A stretch of DNA of 64,000 nt from Mytilisepta virgata (Eukaryota; Mollusca; Bivalvia; Mytilida; Mytilidae). Both the position numbers and the translations under genes were made by a program. A model generated the notes under the pieces. That model ran no database searches, was not told where the DNA came from, and saw only the letters and a list, made by a program, of their open reading frames with translations. Shown here piece by piece: positions 36,985 through 49,800 of this stretch (positions within the stretch are counted from its first letter, which is position 1; every line of letters starts with the position of its first letter). The DNA lies in contig CM051514.1 of the NCBI GenBank assembly GCA_028015205.1, forward strand, positions 49,244,150-49,308,149. The letters run 5' to 3'.

Positions 36985-37235
36985 CAACTATTCTCTCAGG
37001 GAGGACGGTTCTAGAACCATTCTAGAACGGTTCTAGGGTAGAACCAACCCTGTCATAAATGGTTCTAAGGTAGAACCGTCATAAATGCTTCTAGGGTAGA
37101 ACTGTCATAAATGGTTCTAGCTGAGAACTGTCATCAATGGTTCTAGGGTAGAACCGTCATAAATGGTTCTAGGGCAGAACCATTCAGAATGGTTCTATTC
37201 TAGAACTGTCATAAATGTTTCTAGGGTAGAACTGC
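36985..37235. repeat. Palindromic minisatellite, ~33-bp unit
   Basis: About seven units of AATGGTTCTAGGGTAGAACC..GTCATAA. Each unit contains GGTTCTA and TAGAACC, so units are self-complementary and adjacent units can pair. Copies vary at GGGT/GCTG/GGCA. Confidence 0.88.
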
Positions 37236-37239
37236 CCAT

Positions 37240-38855
37240 TTTCATGTCCTATAACTCTGTATTGATTACAGCACGTACTCCTCGTCTTTGCTTTTTCCAA
37301 ACTTTTAAAAACATTTTTTTGAAATCTGTAGTCGATTATAATTTCAATATATAGTAGTTTTCGGCTCTTCCTGTCATTTTTCCTTTCATATTTAAACTTT
37401 AACGAGAGTGTCTATAAACATTCATGAAAAGATTCAGTCATTGATTTTAATGAACAGATCTACCTAAGTCATTAACCTGTGTAATTTAACCACTGATTTT
37501 CTGTTGTTATCTTGACAGGTTGGATCTTTTGTTTTATTCTCAAGTGACAATCAGGTCTGATCGCATTGGTGATCATCTTAATTACGATTTAATATGGCCA
37601 ATCCATGGTAGGTACATACATGTTCATTATGTATCATACAAATTGTCTCCCTTCATTTTGTTGAAAAGAGGTTCTTAAATTATTTTTTATTTCTATAAAT
37701 ATCTAAAATTCAGCCTACACATTACTATATGGTAACGCATAGTGAAGGGAAGGTTCGCTTAATTTTATTTTTTCCGTTTAATGTAACTGTGAACGTAAAC
37801 GTGTAAGGGCATGTCTGCTGGTTTACGTTAACTCTCCAAAAAGTGTACTTTATTAACAAGCCAGCATTTTTTGACAAATTAAAATGTTCACTTTTAAGAT
37901 GACAGAAATATAACTTAATTTCAGGTTAATTCAGCATTTAGTTTTTTGGCTATAATAAATAATTTTTCTTCATTCAATAAATGAAAAATTAAACTATTTC
38001 TTATTTAGCGGACTTCACTGAAAACATTCCAAACGATAAAATTTTATATATCGTAACAAACAGTCAGAATTCGATCATATGGCAATACTTTGTAAAGTTC
38101 TCAAAATTATTTTCAAAAGTACACCAAATGGAACAATATCCTTAATACAGCTGTGCACTAAGAAAACCGACCTCCCTGGATTTTTATAAACGGTTTCCTT
38201 TTTTTGTAAATTATTTATTTACTGTCAATGGAGCATTATAAACCACAGGGTGTTGAAAATTTTATAAACAAAATCATGCACAGCAAGTTGTATAAATGCA
38301 CATTAAAGAGATAATCAGATAATTATAGCTATAACATGAATATGGTTGGTTGATTCAAGGACGTTAAGGTGTATAAAGATATTTCAATCTATAAAAATAA
38401 AAGGATATGTAGGGTAAATATCGATGAAGCAACAACCCTAACACAAGTACACTTTACAAAGCAGTTAATTGTACGGATTTCAACATCTGTAAGAAGACTG
38501 TTAGCCACGTATATTGAGAAATAAATCGATTGTTTAATATTTTTAGAAAATATATATTAACATGCACAAAACAACATCGTTATTCTACAACACGGTTTTT
38601 GGGGCACTTTGTAAAATATTGTCTTATTATCAGTCCTAAGACGACAAAATTTGAAAGGAAAAAACAATAAATGTTATTATTTTTTTCTGGGCAATTTAAT
38701 TCTTTTCTTGAAGAGTCGGCTGATACTCTGTGTTGATCGAAGTCTACAGAATGACCTCTACTTATAATCATGATTTCTCCATGTTCAATCCAATCGGATG
38801 TTGTCTAACTGACCAGTACCCCATATCCTTATATTTTCATTCGAAAAACAGATTC
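37240..38855. other. Intergenic DNA with one weak exon candidate
   Basis: 37519-37607 is open for 29 codons between a good acceptor (TTATCTTGACAG) and a GTAGGT donor, but no partner exon was found. The rest shows nothing. Confidence 0.35.
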
Positions 38856-38861
38856 ATATTA

Positions 38862-39029
38862 AGAAATAATTCATGGCAGCCATATATTCGTTGAAGATTT
38901 TAATATGGGCAATATTATTTGAGCAAAATTTTATCCCGAGAGTTAGTAAGGGATTAAATTTAAGCAAATAATGTTAATCATATTAAAATCTAATACGAAT
39001 ATATGGCTGCCATGAATTATCTCAATTCT
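38862..39029. mobile_element. Palindromic MITE with AATTCATGG ends, copy 1
   Basis: The left arm AATAATTCATGGCAGCCATA and the right arm TATGGCTGCCATGAATTAT are inverse over about 45 bp including the subterminal GATTTTAATATG. The centre has ATCCCGAGAGTTAGTAAGGGA. A second copy is at 45735-45900. Confidence 0.85.
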
Positions 39030-39034
39030 AAAAT

Positions 39035-40400
39035 GAAAGAAAGACAGAAATTAGGTAAACGAAGTGGAAATGCTAGGGCTTTTCAATGACGGCAATTTTG
39101 ATTTTGGAACTTCTGAAAAAGAAATAGAGAACGTTAGAAATTTAAACACAATAAGTCTGATAGTAATAAAACTTACTTTTCATTTGATGATATATTGTAC
39201 TTTGGATCAAAAAAGTCCAAACAATTGTAGTATTTCCCCTCTTTTGAAAGTCCTTCTTGTGAGATTCAAAAGAATGGCGTTGTAATTTTGACTATGCCAC
39301 CAGGCACGTGCAACCCATAATAGATCGGAAATTTTAATACATCTTTATTTACAAAGGGAAAGGAGCACGCCGTATAAGAATGTCTAACTGATATAAATGG
39401 CAAGAGTATGAACATGTGATAGACTAATCAAGTAATTTCAAAATTTTGATCTTTAATTTGGGTCTCTAATAACGGGAGGTGACCTCTTATAACGGGGTTT
39501 TCGTACTCCAGTAGATGGAGCCACATGTATGAAGATAAATAACCTGTAGTAGTAAATACCTTACGCCCCGGCCTACGACAGGCCTGTATTTTAATGGTAC
39601 AAAGCTCAAATATCTTGCGATAAATGCAGAGTTTTGTCGCTATAGTGAGGAGTTCGAATCCACCCGTGAATGATATCAGGTGCTTTTCAAGGTGAATATA
39701 ACTTTTTGATAATTGTTGTTCATGAACGTTTCATGTCACCATTAGATCAAATGTTTTGATTTTAAAAAACCGATTATATAAGTAACCATTAAACTTACCA
39801 TTCAAAAGAACAACGCGTATAACATGTTTATCTTCTTTAAACAAACGTAAAAAGTGTGCTTTTCATCTTACAAAATGTTAATGGTATTTGAAGCGCTTTT
39901 ATCGATTCACCGATCATAAGTAGCTTTTGAAGGACCCTATAGAGGAGAAATAAAAACGGCGTGTTCATTAACCATCATCAACCATATTATTAATATTCAT
40001 ACACTTTACAAAGTAATTAGCTATCCCCGCCCTTCAGCGAAGTTCAAAGATTATGTTTTGCTGTTGGGCTTATGTACGTACGTAGGTGCAGCATGTAATG
40101 CAGGATGTGTTTACTCTTCCAGCGGACCAGAAGCCCCTTTCACAAAATAACTTAAGACTGAAATATGCGTAACTTAAGAGTAATTGAACTCCTACGATTT
40201 TTTGTGAAATGGTCTGCTGATATGTCTTCAGGACGGCTCTTACGTTAGTCAGTGCCGTTATGGATGTTTGGGGGTTTTAAACATGTTGTCGAATCGATTG
40301 AATTTTTGTTCGAGTTATTCTCCTTCGGTATTGTCTCATTTTACTCTAGTTATAAGTTATTCTAAATATCTATTATTTAAATGTTATGTGTGGAACAATA
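39035..40400. other. Intergenic DNA, nothing firm
   Basis: GTTCGAATCC at about 39653 resembles a tRNA B box but no cloverleaf is present. A short element-tail fragment (GCAGCATGTAATGCAGGATG, TTTACTCTTCCAGCGGACCAG) lies at 40085-40135. Confidence 0.4.
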
Positions 40401-40404
40401 ATGA

Positions 40405-40575
40405 CTATGTAAATACATTCTTTGCGATTGAAATTTTTCATTGTTTTTGCTATTTTACACGGAAGTCAGAATAATGGATAGTTTGAAAATTTGTCTGCAT
40501 TTAATTACGAAATATATACATGTATTACTAATGCCTGACTGTAATGACAATTCTTTATGTTAACAGACAATTGTT
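40405..40575 (+). repeat. 171-bp duplicated segment, source-like copy
   Basis: Identical to 42515-42685 at 168 of 171 positions, in the same orientation, 2.1 kb apart. Both begin CTATGTAAATACATT and end TTAACAGACAATTGTT. This copy is in unique-looking flanking sequence. Confidence 0.93.
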
Positions 40576-41856
40576 TTTCGTAACTTTATATGATACACTC
40601 TGCAAGCAAATACGTCATGAATGAGAACCTATTCAGTAATTTTATTGACCTACAGTAAAATTCGGTTTATAGAACGAAAGATTTTATCTTTCCTGTCGTG
40701 TTACTTTTAACACCTGTATATCACGTGTCTCTGGATTTCTGGTCTCTTATACTGTATAGAAACTAAGTAAGGTGTACACTACTTTGTCAAAAAGAAACGT
40801 ACATTCTAGAAGATTCTCGAGTAGCCTAAGAACGGGAACTTTTTGTACTCAAAAATATGCAAAATAGAATTTACAATATATTAAAGAATAATTTAGAAAT
40901 TGACAACAAATTTAAGGACAAAACATTGAGTACGGAAAATACCAATTGTACATAATGAAGCAAAGAATCAATTATTTCGTATATATTGCAATGAATTACT
41001 CTTAAAATGAAAATACCGTTTTTAAAAGTCAGTGTGCCTTCTTACCTTAAAAGAACCATGTTTTAATTCAGTTTATCTTTGCAATTTTGAAGTTCGGATC
41101 TAAAGACTTTTAACATCACTAAGTTTTACAGAAAAGGCTTATTTTTAACTGAATATAGAAAAAAAATGGGACAGAAGTTAACTGTATACAGAATTTCAGA
41201 CCATCCCCTCTCCCAGTCCATACACTTATATATCAGTAGCTGTGGTTTTATGGACAAAGAGTAGAATACCTGTAAATTTGATTTATTTTCAATTTTATTA
41301 ACGGCGGTCATACTGGTCAGAAATCTCGAAGTACAACAGAATATGGACTAAGATCTTATCACAAATGCAATTGGCCAATTGGTTTCAGTTGGTTTTTTTA
41401 TATTGATTCTCTGTTTTAGATGTTTTGACTTTTCACTTTTGGCTATCTTGTTCTTCTCTGCAGTGGTTTGGTTTGTTTTTTCGGTTTTCAATAATTTCGG
41501 CCCTTAGCATAACTGGTGAATTTAACATCAGCATAATATGTATGTAGCTTGTACATCAAAATACACAGTATGAATTATCTATTACCTAGAACAGGGTATT
41601 CACTTGTTACGTGACTGCCAAGAGAGAGTTAGTAGTTAAAGTGAACATTGTCTCACAATTTGAAATCTAGGTCCTGGAATGACATAGGCAATGCAGGTCA
41701 CGGCTGTGACTTGCTGGCAGAATAGCAAATTGTATATTCAATTTCAATAAAAAAAGTAAGTCGGTCGATCCTAATTGCTTAATGAACTGAACAGGTGAAT
41801 CATAATTTCTAAACTATCGCACACAAAGTAAGTCTATATTTTTTTTTTCTTTTAAG

Positions 41857-42132
41857 GTGGTACCCAATAACAGACTAAAATAAATTTGGCTCGTTTAATT
41901 TTCATAAAATTTTTAGGAAATATTTACTTTGACCTGTTGACATAAATGTTGATTTTTTTAGTAAATAGAATTTCATACTTCACGGGAATAATTTCATTAA
42001 ATATATAGCAGTTTGGCAAACATCAATTTTGGTCATAGAGAAGCTTAATTTCTCTTTACTTATTGAGTTTGATTAAAACGATCTGGTGATTTTTAAGAGT
42101 TATCTCCCTGTACTGTTGGGTACCAGTTTGAG
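41857..42132. mobile_element. Inverted-repeat element with GGTGGTACCCAA ends
   Basis: Left TTAAGGTGGTACCCAATAACA; right CTGTTGGGTACCAG. The short ends are inverse. No coding content. A MITE-like element about 275 bp long. Confidence 0.6.
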
Positions 42133-42449
42133 ATGAGAATGTTATATAAATTAAAAGAAACGATGCTAACAATTTAGAGTGTAAACAATTTTTGCTCTTA
42201 TTTCGCTTTAATAAATTCTTTTATGTGTATACATGTATTTATCAGTAGAATTAATATAATTGAGACAATTGTGGCACGTATAGTTCAGCTTATGGCACAA
42301 TATTACAGAGGGACTCAGATCACACTTCACAATAGTGTAAAACATTGCATAAAACCATTGGCCCTTCACTACCTAGTCTTCCCCTTTTCAACTTGATAAA
42401 GGTATTCCACTCTTGCATATGACTGTACAATAGATTACTATTGTGCAGA

Positions 42450-42815
42450 TCAAACCCCTCTACTTCCAAAGTGTTTTGCTCTTCCGGATCACCCGAGTCT
42501 ACCCCCTAGTTTTCCTATGTAAATACATTTTTTGCGACTGAAATTTTTCACTGTTTTTGCTATTTTACACGGAAGTCAGAATAATGGATAGTTTGAAAAT
42601 TTGTCTGCATTTAATTACGAAATATATACATGTATTACTAATGCCTGACTGTAATGACAATTCTTTATGTTAACAGACAATTGTTGTTCATATGTTTTTA
42701 GTTTTTAATTGAAGTGCATGTATTGTTTTGGTCTTGTCTTCATTGTTTTCCGGAGTTTGTCAGTTGTTTCGTTTTTCCCCTCCCTCGAATATCCCTTTGA
42801 TATTTCTTGACTTAC
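42450..42815 (+). repeat. RT-element 3' tail interrupted by the 171-bp segment
   Basis: TCTTCCGGATCACCCGAGTC begins the tail and GTTCATATGTTTTTAGTTTT continues it after 42685. In other copies these parts are joined by GGTTTTTTGGTTGGGTCCAT, which is replaced here by the 171-bp duplicate. Confidence 0.8.
42515..42685 (+). repeat. 171-bp duplicated segment, inserted copy
   Basis: Copy of 40405-40575 with three substitutions, all in the first 50 bp. It sits exactly within a dispersed element tail, so it is the derived copy. Confidence 0.9.
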
Positions 42816-43888
42816 TTAATCGTCTGGGACCAGTTTTTCAAAATTTTACTACATTTCTCAGTTTTAAATTTTAGCTTCGCTGATTAGACTTAAATTTTGG
42901 AGATTGATTAATGCTATGACTTTGTCTATGTAATGTTTAACAATAGAAATACTGGAAGCAGAAAAATGTAGCTGGATATAGAAGATAGTCCAGTTATATA
43001 CAGCAATATATCTTATCAATTAGAAAAAAGAAACCATTGGGCTAGATGTAGAGTTCTTTTATCTCCATGTGTGTAAAAAGCATTGGTTCTGTAATACTGT
43101 TTAGTTTTTGATATTTTTTGGCAAAATATTTTATGAGATTTACAGTGATTAAAATTGATATCGCTAAATATTGTATATATCTAAACTAGTCTTTATGACA
43201 GATAAAATATAAAAATGACTAGGTTGGTATACAAATTTTAACAAGTCTGGATTAACTGCAACGTAATATTTATTGTGTTTTTTTTTCTTTTTATCTTTAT
43301 TTTGTCTGAAGATTTGTTGTTTTTAAAAAAAAAAATAAAAAAAAAAGATCAGCAAGATTCAGCCTGACAAAAATTGCCAATCAGGAACAAAATTGGGTTA
43401 TTAGTAAAACTTACTTTATATGCAATAGTACGTATTCAGAACAAAATTGTACTGCAATTAATATTGATCAAACAATCCCTGGGTGTACATATTATATTTC
43501 TAAAAGTTAAGTCGCACATTAAAAATTATGTACTTTGTATTATTTAAGACCATTTTAACATGCATACATACAGATGTACTATAATGAAAGAAGAGCAATA
43601 TCATATTTATTTTAGTATATAATTATTAGTTTCGCCAGGGAATTTCATTCATAAATAATTTAGTTTGAACATTGTCACTATTCTACCGTGAAATGTTATT
43701 TTACAGTTCATTTTGTATGTTTTGGTGTGTTTTTAACAGAATTTGAATGTTTAATGAAGCTTTGTAAAAAAATTTAGGCCTGATTTATTGCCATATTCAT
43801 CTTATTGTTTTCGCTGTTTGTTTGTTATTATTTATTATTCTTTCATTTATAATTAGAATTTCATGTTTTAACTCATAAAGTCACATCC

Positions 43889-46800
43889 ATGAGTAAACGT
43901 GTTATTCCTGTAAGTAATTTTTTATTTCTTTCCTTCAGATTTAATCATTTGTTATATTTTTCCATTATGTTAATTAGAAAATTTAGAATGTGTTTAAGTT
44001 ACAGGTATACTAATGTTTTATAAAAATAACAATCCAAAGATACTTATATTAGATATAGTAAATTCATACTATGCTGTATACGACGCATTTCAAGGAGTTA
44101 CCTCTATCAGCAGCATTAAAACCGAAACATTTGGACATTATAAATACATAAATATATTTACTTGCTGTTGATATGTTTGTATCTGAACTGCAGCTATGAG
44201 CTAGTTTTACAGTTAAAACGAGCACATTCTGCCCCTGGTATCTAATTTATGTACCGTCCAGTATGACTTTGCAGTTCTAGCAAGCAGTCATACTGTATTG
44301 GTTTTTATAGTAATTTTATACACCAGAGTGTCAGGAAAGATAAGGGGGAGATGTGGGTACCCACAACAATAGTGGGTTCAACCCCACAACTGTTCAGTGT
44401 CTGTATCCTGACTCCCTGTTGTGTTTATGTTTGTGTTTTGTGCTATTTTATGTAATTTCTTGTCCGGAGTTCTGTCTGTTGGGTTGCTTTGATGGGTATG
44501 TCATAGTTGACCTTTCCTGTTATTCAACTTGTTATTTTTTTATAAAATCATTTTAACTACTAGTATGCAGGGAATATAAACAGCGATATATTAATTCAAT
44601 TGAAAGTTTATTTTAGCTCGTTTTCAACTTCAACTTCGCTGATTATACGAAATCCACACATTCAAAATACCTCATGAATGTTATCTTATGTTATAAGTAT
44701 GCAGATATCTGACCTTTATTTGACACCCATAAACACACTAATAAGACGTGTAAAAATTGGACAAATTTGTCTTTCCACTTGTTTCTTCCACTATCAAAAG
44801 AATATACGGTGAAACCAACAGATGACTTACTCTGCAAAGTATTTGGTGTAGCCACAAAGAGAAAGCTATAAAATCACATTAATTCATTCAGTTCGATGCC
44901 ACTCATTAAAAATTCCTAATTATTGAAAAAGAAAACAATTTTTAGTGGTAAAATAAATTTACCTGCATAAATACGAGGTAAGGATTTTTTTCTTTTTTTG
45001 GGGGGGGGGGGGGGGGCGGGGGGAGTAACGTAGATTAGACTTACTTGCCCTGACTATTGAGCATCAAAGTGGTATCATATAATATTTATTCTATGGTTGA
45101 TTTGTACGGTTACCTGAACGTATCGTGTAATTTTTGTAATTCTCTTCAGACATTGCACAATGACAACTATACAAGTGGTGATGGCGGAGATGGACGATTA
45201 ACCGTTGCTAGTACTGTAACTATCAACTCAAACTACAGTCATGGTACCGATAGATACACATCACTCTCCAGACTGAGTAGAACAAGCATTAAAGTCAGAA
45301 CTACCTCCAGTTTTCCAAGTATTCTTAGTCTCTACGAGCCTATACAAGAAGAGGTAAATACATTAAGGAAAATTTATTTACGAAAATTAAATTACGAAAA
45401 ATAATAAAATCTAACTAATAGTTCATACATCTGAAAAAAAGGTTTAAATAACGACTCATAAATTGTTCTTACTGAAATTTCTTACTACTGAAACGGTTTT
45501 AACTAGCAGTTAATACAGCTAGCATCTTTCTGTAAGTTTATGCATATTAGTACGGTTCTAACTGATAATTCATACAATTACAACTGACAGTTTATGCAGT
45601 TTGACCAAAATCTCAATATTTTTCTTGTTTCTTCTTATTTCTTTTTAAGGGTTACAACTCTACGTTTACATACTCACTCTAATATTTCCGAATAATTAAA
45701 TTATTCAATTAAAATGCCTTGTAGCAAACGACTTAAGAAATAATTCACGGAAACCATACTCTATTGTCATTAGCGTTGGTTGGCATTATATTAGTGAATA
45801 TTTTGCCCCGAGCGCAAGCGAGGGGTAAAATGCACGAATATAATGCTTCCCATGCTGAAATGACAATAAAGTATGGATTTCCATGAATTATTTCTATTCT
45901 AATTATGACAGATAAGGTAATTCTAATATGACGTCCCTATTACGTTTTGAGAGCAAGCAGGATTCTGAAAACGTAATAGGGACGTAATACTAGAATTTAA
46001 AACAAACATGAATAAGGATCAAAATCTTAATCATTTATTCAACATCCATTTCAAATCTACGTATCTATATCGAGTTTCCACAGTTCCTATATTAGACTGT
46101 ATAAATCTGGCTTTTATTTATACTGTTGTGTTACAGTCACACAAATTATCAAAATCAGGACGAATAAAGGTACCATTTACAGACAGAGGGCCACCGAGAG
46201 GAAAAGACGCCAAACAAAAACCAAAACGATTTGCTAAGTCTATAGAATGGGGCAAGCATATAGATTCAAGATTTAAATCCGAGGTTTGTCTAAAATATTA
46301 ACCAATATAATGTCTGTTATGTCATGTTTCACTGTTATCAAAGTCTCCCGAAACGTACTGCCGTACTAAAATCCTTGTTCCTTGTTCCGTTGACAGCGAT
46401 GAGGGATGAACATCTGAAATGGTAAAATACTAAGAATATTGTTGCATCATATTTGCAGTCTAAATCTGATTTAACTAATTTAAGTAAAGTAAAAAAAATA
46501 CCTAAGGAATACTCGGAGGAGTAGAAAGTCGGAACAACTGACAAACTCCGGAGAACAACGAAGACAAGACCAAAACAATTCATTCATTACAATTAAAAAC
46601 TATAAACATATGAACAACATGGACTCAACCAAAACCCGGGGGTAGTCTCAGGTTCTCCGGAAGAGTAAACAATCTCTGCTTAATTGAGCTAACGTTTTTG
46701 TTAACTTGCATATTATGAATTTTGGAAAAATATCGCAAAATGCAAATCCTTATTATCTACTCATAAACAAAACAATTCAGATTCACGTATTTCAAGACAT

Positions 46801-49800
46801 CCTGTCTCTTCAATATAGTCAAAAGAATGCTGAAGCGAAAAAACAATGGGAAAAGTCTACAAACTTGAAATCAAAGGAAAAGACGAAGTCAGGCGAATGG
46901 AACACAACAAACACACGTCACAAGGATACATGTATAACTAAAAGAATTAAAAAAAAACGTATAATAAACTAAACCAAACTAGAACAAGACAGCTCATAAA
47001 CTAAAGCAGGAGCAATATGAACTCACATTAAAAACTGGAAGTGACATCAGGTGCTCTGGAAGGGTAAGAAACATAAGCCTAAAATGTTGAAAAAACGGAT
47101 TAAATTCAATATTAAAAACATTAACCGAAAACACCCTAAAGGTTATGCACTGGTGGGGAATTCTATCGAGTCTTCTGAATAAGGGCAATTTTTTAATTGT
47201 AAATTGTAAATATCGATTTCACACTGGTACCAGAAATACCAGCAACCGAGCTGGTGATGAATGCACAATTGTATAATTATGTATAATATAATGACATCTT
47301 CTAATTCAGCATATGACTGCTACTATAGACAGATTATCGCGTCCTGTAAGTTGGTTTGTGTTCGCTTCGCGGCTTTTTGTATTTGTTTTGGATGCACGTT
47401 TGAAATGCAGCTGTTAAAGTTTTTAAATTTGCTTTCAAATTTTGTAATTGAATCTCCTAATGCTGATTCAAAGTAAAGTTTAGCAACTAATAAAGTGTTA
47501 CAATGTACGATTCATCTTCGGGTATATAGGCTGTGTAATAAACGGTTTGCAAATTTTTCTATCTGCTTGACTGGCGTTGCTTTTGTTGTGTGTCTATGTT
47601 ACAATTTTAAACTTTGCATTTCAGTTATAAAGGAGAGCAGTGTCTATTGAAAGAATATTTTCACAATTTTCATAGTTTGCTTTGTATTTGAATATATTGA
47701 AAACATTTAGTCTGCAACCGCTTTACTTTTGAGTTTTGAAAATTTTTTTTTAGACATCTTCTATTATTTTTTACAAATTATAATGGTTTTTATACTTTGC
47801 GGTTTAAGACGTTTCTTGTACGCATTATTTACATTTCTTAATGAGTTTGAATGAAAACCTACCTTTGTCATTTTTTATCCAAAGAAAAGTTTTATATTCA
47901 ATTTTGAAAAAAAAATCTCATCGGAAATTAGATTGTAAATTGCCAAAACCAAACCTAATTCTGCAGTAACTTGATACAATGATCTTCGTTAAAAACCTTT
48001 CCAAAGTACGTTTCTAGTTTGAGAGATCGTTAAGTAATATTCATAATAAGTATCATGCAAATTTTTTCAATTCTCTGTTTGTCTAGAATCGTGCAATAAG
48101 AATTGAAGCTGTCGCCAAGGAACAGATGGACAAGTATGATAAGTACATCTTAGAATTAAATTCCAAAGTGGAGAAACAGAGGGAACAACAGAAAAAACGT
48201 GATGAACAGTTTGAGGAAAGACTAAAACAGTTAGAAGAAGAAGTAAGTGTCAGATATCGGCAAACGAAAACGATGCAATTGAAGGAGGGAAATCACTAGA
48301 CAGAAGCGTATAGATAATACATAAAAGATATGTAAAGGAGTAAAGTATAAATAGACAACGAACTGCCAACCTAAAAACGCTATAATTGGTATCTAAAAAA
48401 ATATTATATACTTATTGACTGGGTATCAGGGGAATAGTAAGTTTATTGTCCCGGAGATACCAACTATTGCCCCAAGGCGTATCCGGGGGCAATAATTTGT
48501 ATTAAAGGGGTAATAAAATTACCATAGTTTCAGGTTTAGAAATAGCCAACATAGTAAAACTATTGTCTTGATTTTTATATAGAAAAAACATACTGAGGTA
48601 TAATTAAATGAATTATCATATTGTTAAATTACTTTTGAGAAAACTAACAAGAAACAATTGGAATTTGACGTATGATTCAAGTTCATTAGGGTAGCAGCTC
48701 GACAGTGTTTTACACAGATAAAATATACTTTGAAATTTGCTTTATTACAAATCTATTTGACACTTAAAATATCCATTTGAAATAACTATGACATTCTTAT
48801 GTAGAACGTTTCAGAGTTTTTTTCATTTGTTTTACTTAGATTATTACTGAAGAGAACCAATACAAATGAGCATCTAGTGCATTGAAATTATTACCGCAGA
48901 AAAATAATTATGGTGAATGGACAATTCGATATCATTCCATAATCATACATAATTTTTAAAAGGCATTAGTATTTATTACACCTTGTCAATTCTTGTGGTT
49001 TTTCTTCAGGGAAAGAAAAAGCATAAGATTAAGAAAAGACCTAAAGAAGACGTAGTTCATGATAAAGAATTTACTAAAAATCTTCCCAAATCAAACCTCT
49101 CAAAGGTATGATTGTTTTTATCTAAATTACAAATGCAGTAAATCAAACTCTACTTGAGTTTCGTTATCTCAAACGCCCTGGTATCTCAAAGTATTTTTGC
49201 AGTGTATTTAATCAACATCCATGTTTGGCAGTCCAATTTCGAGATCACAACAGTCATTTATAATTTGTAAAAGTAGACTTCTTGACTTGAACAAAAGTAA
49301 GGACAAAAAACAGAAAAAACAAATTGTAATTGTATATTCAGAGACAAGGAAAGAGTAAAATTTCGAAAATTCGACCCAAGAAAGTGTGCCAATATTTGTG
49401 TTTTAATTTTTACAAGATTACGATCTAATGAATAATACTCAATATTTAATGCGGTGTTTTGCTGAATCCATATTATCTTAATAAAAAAATGTGGAATAAA
49501 TTTAATGATTTTGAATGGACCAATGAAATTAGCAGAATAAAGCACTTGATAAAATGACACACTATACAGACGAGCAAAAAATACAACACAGGAAACATCT
49601 AAAAATAGATAAACAACAACGAACTCACCAAGTGGTGAAATCATATGCACAAGAAGGGAAGTTAGGTCCTGCTTTTAAAAAATTACCTCAATGTTTGTCA
49701 ATAACAATATTAAATGACGGATGCAAATTATCAGTATCATAGGGGTTAACATTTGAATGTGCAAACAGAAAGTGTATGCGAATGTGTTAAAGAAAAGAAA

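Noticed and set aside
37519..37607. 29-codon internal exon candidate with AG and GT borders
   Set aside because: A 29-codon open stretch is expected by chance in this much DNA; no neighbour exon or family similarity.
39560..39690. Possible tRNA or tRNA-derived SINE (GTTCGAATCC B box)
   Set aside because: No matching A box at the right distance and no cloverleaf could be drawn.
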